Positions 7,740-12,664 of a DNA stretch of 12,664 nucleotides are shown piece after piece; position 1 is the first letter of the stretch; the number at the start of each line of letters is the position of its first letter. Both the position numbers and the translations under genes were made by a program. This stretch comes from Strigomonas culicis (taxonomy: Eukaryota; Euglenozoa; Kinetoplastea; Trypanosomatida; Trypanosomatidae), in assembly GCA_000482145.1 (NCBI GenBank), contig AUXH01000560.1:1-12664 (forward strand), written 5' to 3'. The notes under the pieces were generated by a model that worked only from the letters and a program-made list of their open reading frames with translations, had not been told where the DNA came from and ran no database searches.

Positions 7740-9011
7740 ATGGGTAGCCTCGACTGCAATGAACTCGTGGCATCGGTGCTTACGATCCACGTCGCATTAG
7801 CTGCTCGTTGTGTGTGCGTCATTGCTCTTGATGGTCTCTTCTACGAGCGTCAGTACGGTGAATCCTTTCACCTTGTCTGACCAAGTGGTTGATGATGTGG
7901 TGTAAAATGTCAGCACCATGACCACCTCCTCAGGCGAATGCCTCGATTACGTGACGGAGTGCACCATCAAGGGCGGCGGTATCTGCTTCAGTGCCTTCTC
8001 CAGCTCCGTCTCCAGCACCTGCATTCCGGTGCTCAGACGACGTACTTCCTGCCCTACTGGACCTTGATCTCGTACGCGACGGCCACGATACAGAGCACGA
8101 CGCCTGTGTACGACTTCCCGAGCCTTGTGCGGGAGAACTACGTGATGGTGTATGTGCTGGAGACGACCGCGACGTGGAACGATGGCGGCGCTGGTGGCGT
8201 TGTGGCCTGCATGGGCGGCACCTTGCGGCAGCGGTTCCAGAAGTACAGAGGTCTGTACATGGAGTACACGTACGCGGCGCATATGCTTCATCAGGTGTTG
8301 CCCGGTAAGCACACCGCGTGGTATCCACTGTTTGGATATCTACAGCGAGGTACTGGCGATTGACGTCGCAGCGTGCACGAACTGCACGGGCGAGTTTCTG
8401 CGAAGTGAGAGTACAGCCGTTTTTTTTTTTTGATCGGAGCAAACAGGGGTGTGGTGCGCATCTCGAACTGCACCTCTACGCGTGGCCAGCCCTTCGTAGA
8501 GGCATTGGGGTCCGCGTCGTTTGAGTTCTCTGGTGTCGGAAACGTGGTGCTTTACGGCATCACGGCGGACAGCACGCTCCTGACTTCCAGCAAGTTTGTA
8601 CCGAGACTGGTAGGCACGGGCAATCATTAATGTGGTCTCCCTGGTCAAGACAACATCAAGCTTGCCATACACTATAACATCCTACAGCGCTAACACCATC
8701 TGGATGACGCCTACTGTACGCAGGTGAACTACAACGAGAATCGAACGGTAGTGATATGTGACCTGCCCAGCTGCACCACGTGCACCCCGATGTCGTCGAC
8801 GCAGTGTGCCGAATGTGATCCCGGGTTCAAGCTCAACAGCAGGTCTGACCGCTACTCCGCATGCGTGTTTGACACGGAGCAGAATTTCACTGTGTGCGAC
8901 GCCAGGTACAAACTGGACAAAAACAACATCACGTTGCCTTCCCGCGTCAGCAGGACAGGGAGTGATAAAGGACCCGACAGAGACAAACCAATGAAATACG
9001 AGGAAAAATAG
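7740..9011 (+). pseudogene. Cysteine-containing surface-type protein gene, multiply frameshifted
   Basis: A hydrophobic leader-like start at 7740 (SVLTIHVALAARCVCVIALDG) is followed by coding-like segments in alternating frames: 7740-7830, then 7831-8030 (stop TAA at 7903-7905), 8030-8325, 8325-8430 and 8430-9011. In-frame TAA stops lie at 8628-8630 and 8691-8693, and TAG at 9009-9011. One frame change coincides with a T12 run (8420-8431). The middle part (VVRISNCTST ... FEFSGVGNVVLYG) has the strand-turn rhythm of parallel beta-helix repeats. The end has a C-x2-C-x8-C-x2-C-x2-G module (CTTCTPMSSTQCAECDPGF) like furin-type or EGF-type Cys repeats. Together these recall very large trypanosome surface proteins such as the T. 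cruzi DGF-1 family, but the likeness is weak and the remnant is only about 1.3 kb. It cannot make a full-length product. Confidence 0.6.
8420..8431 (+). repeat. T12 homopolymer inside the pseudogene
   Basis: Twelve T in a row sit exactly where the coding-like frame changes (FLRSESTAV before, GANRGVVRISNCT after). It is either a replication-slippage lesion or an assembly or sequencing error. Confidence 0.75.
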
Positions 9012-9118
9012 TGGTATTCTTGTTAACGTACTCCCATCCGGTGAGATCAATGTGAAGAAGAACATTCCTACATAATGACACTCCACCTTCTGTATCTACT
9101 TCTAGGTAAGCCAATTAT

Positions 9119-9175
9119 TTCCTTTTTTTTTCGTAACTTTTTCTAACCAAACCTTTTCGAAACAAAAAATACAAG
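9119..9175 (+). promoter_or_regulatory. Predicted spliced-leader acceptor of the secreted-protein gene
   Basis: A pyrimidine tract (CCTTTTTTTTTCGTAACTTTTTCT, with most of its Y-run at 9120-9143) is followed by AG at 9174-9175, giving a 5' UTR of 27 nt. A second AG at 9186-9187 is also possible. This indicates that the gene behind it can be expressed as its own mRNA. Confidence 0.5.
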
Positions 9176-9202
9176 GACAAAAACAAGATATCGAAACTCG
9201 AA

Positions 9203-10429
9203 ATGAAGAAGATGTATGCCAAGATCCTACTTACAGTGCTCATTTCCATATTGCTTGCTACAAGTGCACTCACTCTGAAGAAGCATCCTTGGGGGCGGAC
9301 TGCGACTAGCCCCCTGTATCCGGATCTAAGTTGGAACCTCCCTACCCATAAGGTGACATATATGTTCTCGCAAGCCCCATCAAATTGGAGACTCACTTTG
9401 CAGAATGCCTACTGGAACTCATTGGGAACCACCAGATGGCACTACAGACAGTGCTATGACCTCAGTGATTCTACCATGTTTCCTGTCGATTATATAGGCG
9501 ATGACACGAACAATAAGATGGCGAACAGAGACTCTTCTTACAATGCTCACAGGAACTCATTGAATTTCATATTAAGATATGACACACTCTCGTACAACAG
9601 TATGCTGAGAGGGAACATCAATGTTGATGAAAGACCACCGGTCCAATTCGATAGATCAGCAGTAATGGATTACTTACCAATAGTTGGTGCCATCTCATCT
9701 GCTATCCTCATCTTCAAGGAAATCTTGGGAATTGCAGGAGCCATCTCCGCCTACACGGTCGAACCATGGAATGAGCGACAGCCCAAAAATGGATTCTACT
9801 GCTCTCCTACTGGATTCACAAGCACGGTTGGACCCCAACCTGAAATTGATGAGATGAGGGTGTACGCGCCCAGCACGTTCGCCAGTCTCATGGACTGGGA
9901 AGTGCGAAATGACAGCTTCTTATTCTATCCCAAATATGGTGGTATAAGGTGGTTGATAGGGGCTTCCTGTACCTTCAACAGTGTTTCTTATGCAGCCCAA
10001 GGAGACTCAATTCAGATAAATACGCATGGAGGGGATGGGGTCTGTACCTTCTCTCTAACTGCCTTCAATTTGGAGCCTGTCTGGTATTTTGCCCGAAGCT
10101 CCGGAGTGTGGCCAAAGGATGTCGCTCACATGCTGAAATCTTGGAAGTCCGGAGAGTATGCTGTTGCAATTTCACACAGAAGCGCTAAGGACTACGCATT
10201 AAGTGTTTGCCAGCTGAATACAAACTGGCTGGTCGCGGAGATGCCTGCAGGATCCGCGATAGTGTCAGATTTCACATCTGGGAAATTTTACAATCCTTCA
10301 GATAGGCAACATACTTCCCTGAACAGACAGAGTATTAAAGATAGGGAGCACTATTTCAGGACCTGTCCCGGTGCCACAACTTGGTGCAAGAGCGCATACT
10401 GTCAAAAATCCAATGTCCAGGATACCTAA
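9203..10429 (+). CDS. Secreted Cys-rich protein of unknown family (408 residues, intact)
   Basis: The ATG at 9203 is the first after the predicted splice acceptor, and the frame is uninterrupted to TAA at 10427-10429. Residues 1-22 form a signal peptide (Lys-rich start, then ILLTVLISILLATSA). The mature part has eight cysteines (84, 200, 256, 281, 336, 388, 395, 400), with three clustered at the C-terminus, which fits a disulfide-bonded extracellular or endosomal protein. Residues 157-187 form a hydrophobic, Gly/Ala/Ile-rich segment (YLPIVGAISSAILIFKEILG...), either a single membrane span or a buried or membrane-inserting helix pair. One N-glycosylation sequon (NDS) is visible. There is no GPI-anchor-like C-terminus, so it is not an ordinary VSG. 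By hand count its 20 Arg codons are AGA 10, AGG 6, CGA 3, CGG 1, CGC/CGT none. I do not recognise the family. An intact frame between pseudogenes suggests recent arrival or selection. Confidence 0.75.
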   Translation: MKKMYAKILLTVLISILLATSALTLKKHPWGRTATSPLYPDLSWNLPTHKVTYMFSQAPSNWRLTLQNAYWNSLGTTRWHYRQCYDLSDSTMFPVDYIGDDTNNKMANRDSSYNAHRNSLNFILRYDTLSYNSMLRGNINVDERPPVQFDRSAVMDYLPIVGAISSAILIFKEILGIAGAISAYTVEPWNERQPKNGFYCSPTGFTSTVGPQPEIDEMRVYAPSTFASLMDWEVRNDSFLFYPKYGGIRWLIGASCTFNSVSYAAQGDSIQINTHGGDGVCTFSLTAFNLEPVWYFARSSGVWPKDVAHMLKSWKSGEYAVAISHRSAKDYALSVCQLNTNWLVAEMPAGSAIVSDFTSGKFYNPSDRQHTSLNRQSIKDREHYFRTCPGATTWCKSAYCQKSNVQDT

Positions 10430-11255
10430 ACGAGGCCCAGCGAAGACGTTTGACAAGATACAGCAGTCAACGGGTCCGGGACCACGTTTCACCTTCCGTT
10501 TTTTCGTTTCGGTGGTGTCGCTCATATGCTACGCCGTGCATACCACACTGTTGAACCCGGCGAAGTTTTATCCACTTTTGCTTGTTTATGGGGCTTTCCA
10601 CTGTTTGCTATCGCGTGGTGCGGAATGGGGCCAATGAACACCGGAAGCATTGGAGACGTTAACACTGTTTGGAATGGTTCTAGTGACGAATGAATGAGTA
10701 CGCATTGACGAGCAACACACGAGCAGCTGCGAGGACAAAACGTATGCCTACATTGTGTGTTCGCATGCATGGAAGGAAGGGTGTGATGCGATTGTGCAAG
10801 ATCGACGGAGCGGCCGGATCACAACGTTCCAGCAGCGGTGGGTGCGTAAACGGAGGAGGCCTTAAGGAAACAGCCGAGACGTTACCGGTTGCCCGGGAGG
10901 AAACCGCGGCGGACCAACTTATCGAGGCGGAGTATGACCCACAGTTGTTGGTACTACAAGACATCGACGCGCTGCCGGCAGCGTTCCGCAGCGGCGCTAT
11001 GCAGGGCTTGCTCAACTCTAGACATTCGACGCATGCCGAACTACGGGCATCCTGAACGAGCCACTCATCCAGCCAGTAATGCGAGTGGCGCTCGTGACGG
11101 ACCATTATGTGGAGCACAGAAAGGTTCGGTGGTATCGGTCAGAGATTTGCCTTCAACAAACTTTACGAGCTGGTATCCGACTTGTGGTACACTCAACAAG
11201 CCGAGAGCACCTTTTTTTTTGCAAATGTGATGTTCATCAACCACCTAGCTCCTAA
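10413..11255 (+). pseudogene. Decayed small membrane protein gene (PIG-H/GPI15-like is a weak possibility)
   Basis: A start-like ATG at 10413 (MSRIPKRGPAKTF...) overlaps the last 17 bp of the preceding gene in another frame. Two hydrophobic segments follow (RFFVSVVSLICYAVHTTLL and FYPLLLVYGAFHCLL). In-frame stops are at 10635-10637, 10695-10697 and 10863-10865. The frame is coding-like up to WVRKRRRP, a second frame looks coding over about 10866-11030 (DPQLLVLQDIDALPAAFRSG), and from about 11037 the first frame resumes (GILNEPLIQPVMRVALVTDHY) to TAA at 11253-11255. Two adjacent membrane segments followed by a soluble domain with an NEP/NEx motif recall PIG-H, a subunit of the GPI-GlcNAc transferase, but this is speculative. 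No pyrimidine tract precedes its start, so its own 5' end seems lost. Confidence 0.5.
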
Positions 11256-11590
11256 AAAGAGACCCCGACGGTAGGTTCATCGACAGCCACCCATGCAGCA
11301 TCACCTGCCGCCACGAAACACCTTGTGTGAGGTGATGCTACACGTAGGCACGTGTAACTCGATGGTGCACTAGGTTGAATCATTGGCCCGGGCGACCCAG
11401 CCAGGATGCACCATCGTCCCGTTGACCACTGCTGAATGCCAACGTAAAACATGGACAACTGCTTCCCCCGTACAGGGTACTGACTGCAAGTCCCACCCAT
11501 ACACATCTCATACGGAGATAGACAATAATTTGAATATGTCAGCACTGTTGGAGGAAATACGATTTGTTTCTTCTTTTTCTAAACCCTGAT
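11256..11590. other. Non-repetitive GC-balanced stretch, possible coding remnant
   Basis: Base composition here resembles coding DNA rather than the neighbouring T-rich repeats. A 68-codon plus-strand frame (11383-11589) and a 97-codon minus-strand frame (11252-11545) exist, but neither shows a recognisable domain or convincing start. It may be the decayed tail of the preceding pseudogene or another gene's remains. Confidence 0.35.
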
Positions 11591-12103
11591 CTAGGTCAGT
11601 TTTTTTTTCTTCTAATTTGTTTTTTTTCTTTTACAATTTGACTCTGTTACAGTGCCGTACTCCGTAGTGTGATATATTTGTTTCTACATTACATTTATAT
11701 TGAATTGTAGTAGCACGCGCGCTTCTGTTTAGATGTCAAACGATGGTGTTTTTTGTGTTTTTGTATGCCAGTGTTTTCCCTTTTTCCCTTTTCCCTCACT
11801 GAGCCAGTTTTTTTTTTCTTCCCATTGTTCGATCTTGTTGTAATACCGTATTCAATAATGAGTACGTGATTCTACCAGAATGTCTAATGAATGCTGTTTT
11901 TCTTTTTCCATGTTCTCATTCCACCGGCTTCACATTATAAATATATAAACACATTTGAGTAAATATGAACTTTGTTTCTTCATTCCTTTTTCTTTCTTAC
12001 GGTGCTGAGCTAGTTTTTTTTTCTTATATTAATTTGTAATTGTTGTTTACAGTTTCACCTTGTCGTAGTGCCGTACTCCATAAGATGATATACTTGTTTT
12101 CTA

Positions 12104-12137
<34 letters not shown>

Positions 12138-12400
12138 AATATAGTGGTACGTGCTTCTACTTACAAGTCAAACGATGCTCTTTTCTTCACTTTTTTTCTT
12201 TCGATCAATTGAACAACAGTAATTTACCAACACATTTGCGTAAATATAGACGTTTGCTCATTTTTCCCCCTTTTCCTCTTTTCCCCTACTGAGCCGGTTG
12301 ATTTTCCCTACACTTGTTTTCGTTTCTTTTTTCTTCTCATTGTTCTATCTTGTTGTAGTTCGATACTCAGTAATGTGTTTTTTTTTCTTTTTCCTTCTTC
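11591..12400 (+). repeat. Four imperfect tandem copies of a 200-290 bp non-coding repeat
   Basis: Units begin at about 11591, 11801, 12006 and 12291. In the second to fourth units this is a GAGCYRGTT element, usually followed by a T8-T10 run; the first has GGTCAG plus T-run. Each then carries a CTTGTNGTAGTGCCGTACTC-like core (cores at 11652, 11844, 12068 and 12359). The first and third units continue alike to a shared GTCAAACGATG segment (about 11727 and 12167). A second shared piece, ACACATTTGNGTAAATATNGA, occurs near 11951 and 12229. Unit lengths are about 210, 205 and 285 bp. No coding potential is seen. It may be a subtelomeric or intergenic satellite-like array, or duplicated 3' UTR/intergenic modules. 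Confidence 0.75.
12106..12135. repeat. (AT)15 microsatellite
   Basis: About 15 uninterrupted AT dinucleotides lie inside the third unit of the tandem array. The corresponding place in the first unit has only a non-repetitive AT-rich stretch (ACATTACATTTATATTGAAT), so the expansion is recent and unit-specific. Confidence 0.9.
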
Positions 12401-12506
12401 TAGTAAGTGGATACAGGAAACAAATGGTAAAAATGAGTAAGTATAATAGGCAGTAGTTCTAACATTTTCTTTTTTCAAACAGAGAACCTTTTTTCTCTCT
12501 ACAATT

Positions 12507-12545
12507 TTTACTTTCATTTTTTTTCTCTTTAGTTGCTTCCCGCAG
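12507..12545 (+). promoter_or_regulatory. Predicted spliced-leader acceptor near the window end
   Basis: A dense pyrimidine tract (CTTTCATTTTTTTTCTCTTTAG) ends in AG at 12531-12532, with a second AG at 12544-12545. The next ATG is at 12583, giving a 5' UTR of 37 or 50 nt. Confidence 0.45.
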
Positions 12546-12582
12546 TTGGATCTCTCGATTTGACAGTAGGCAACTCGTCAAA

Positions 12583-12664
12583 ATGGTAAAACAGAGCCGA
12601 CCCTATCCTTTTTAGTGATCCTGTGTGTTCTACTTGTTCTTCTACATGAAAGTTGATAAGTTTG
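12583..12664 (+). pseudogene. Start of a signal-peptide-bearing gene, frameshifted, running off the window
   Basis: The first ATG after a good splice-acceptor signal opens MVKQSRPYPF and then meets TAG at 12613-12615. Shifting by one base in the T5 run at 12609-12613 yields VILCVLLVLLLHE, a classic hydrophobic signal-peptide core. The combined layout (basic start, hydrophobic core) suggests a secreted or surface protein whose first exon-like segment carries a one-base lesion or a homopolymer sequencing error. Even the shifted frame ends at TGA (about 12654), so a further lesion or a truncated relic is likely. The remainder lies outside the window. Confidence 0.35.

Noticed and set aside
7930..8442. 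Minus-strand frame of 170 codons opposite the Cys-rich pseudogene
   Set aside because: It is a long antisense shadow; the plus strand shows Cys modules and beta-helix-like segments, while the minus translation is an Arg/Ser/Thr-rich composition without structure.
9203..10429. The secreted protein as a variant surface glycoprotein or other GPI-anchored antigen
   Set aside because: No C-terminal hydrophobic GPI-addition signal is present and the Cys layout differs from known VSG C-terminal domains.
9203..10429. Horizontal transfer proven by arginine codons
   Set aside because: The surface-protein fragment and the retroelement in the same window share the AGR-rich pattern, so codon use alone does not prove foreign origin.
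1..12664. CRISPR arrays, bacterial operons, Shine-Dalgarno sites or rho-independent terminators
   Set aside because: No regularly spaced short repeats or bacterial signals are seen; the architecture is trypanosomatid.

Overview
The window looks like nuclear DNA of a trypanosomatid, most likely a Trypanosoma with ingi-clade retroelements (T. vivax-like or T. theileri-like; the species cannot be fixed from sequence alone). The signs are intronless genes, short 5' leaders preceded by long pyrimidine tracts and an AG (spliced-leader trans-splicing), T/A homopolymer-rich intergenic DNA, the 3' end of an ingi/L1Tc-type retrotransposon with C-terminal zinc fingers, and a Thr-rich type I surface glycoprotein. 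The impression is of an accessory or subtelomeric-like region with many broken genes around two intact ones.

Layout. (1) 1-781: 3' end of a non-LTR retrotransposon, closed by a short A-run. (2) 782-1568: directly fused to it, the Thr-rich stalk, membrane span and repeat-bearing cytoplasmic tail of a surface protein whose ectodomain is missing here. (3) 1569-3690: AT-rich non-coding DNA containing a diverged tandem duplication with a period of about 810 bp. (4) 3692-3813: a 94-bp GC-rich island with two dyads, bracketed by 14-bp direct repeats. (5) 3932-4864, minus strand: a decayed helix-rich protein gene. (6) 4971-6725: an intact 584-residue protein with two modules resembling double-stranded RNA-binding domains, the best housekeeping-type gene in the window. 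(7) 6726-7739: low-complexity spacer. (8) 7740-9011: a multiply frameshifted Cys-containing, probably surface, protein gene. (9) 9203-10429: an intact secreted protein of 408 residues that I do not recognise. (10) 10413-11255: a decayed gene for a small membrane protein (possibly PIG-H-like), whose apparent start overlaps the end of the secreted-protein gene. (11) 11591-12400: four imperfect copies of a 200-290 bp non-coding repeat. (12) 12583-12664: what looks like the start of another signal-peptide-bearing gene, already frameshifted.

The genes do not form an obvious pathway. The most interesting object is the intact secreted protein at 9203-10429. It sits between two pseudogenes, has its own pyrimidine tract and AG, carries eight cysteines and a central hydrophobic segment, and uses AGA/AGG for arginine with no CGC/CGT. 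The surface-gene fragment in the same window shares that codon pattern, while the dsRBD-like gene does not. All identifications are by eye; no database search was possible.
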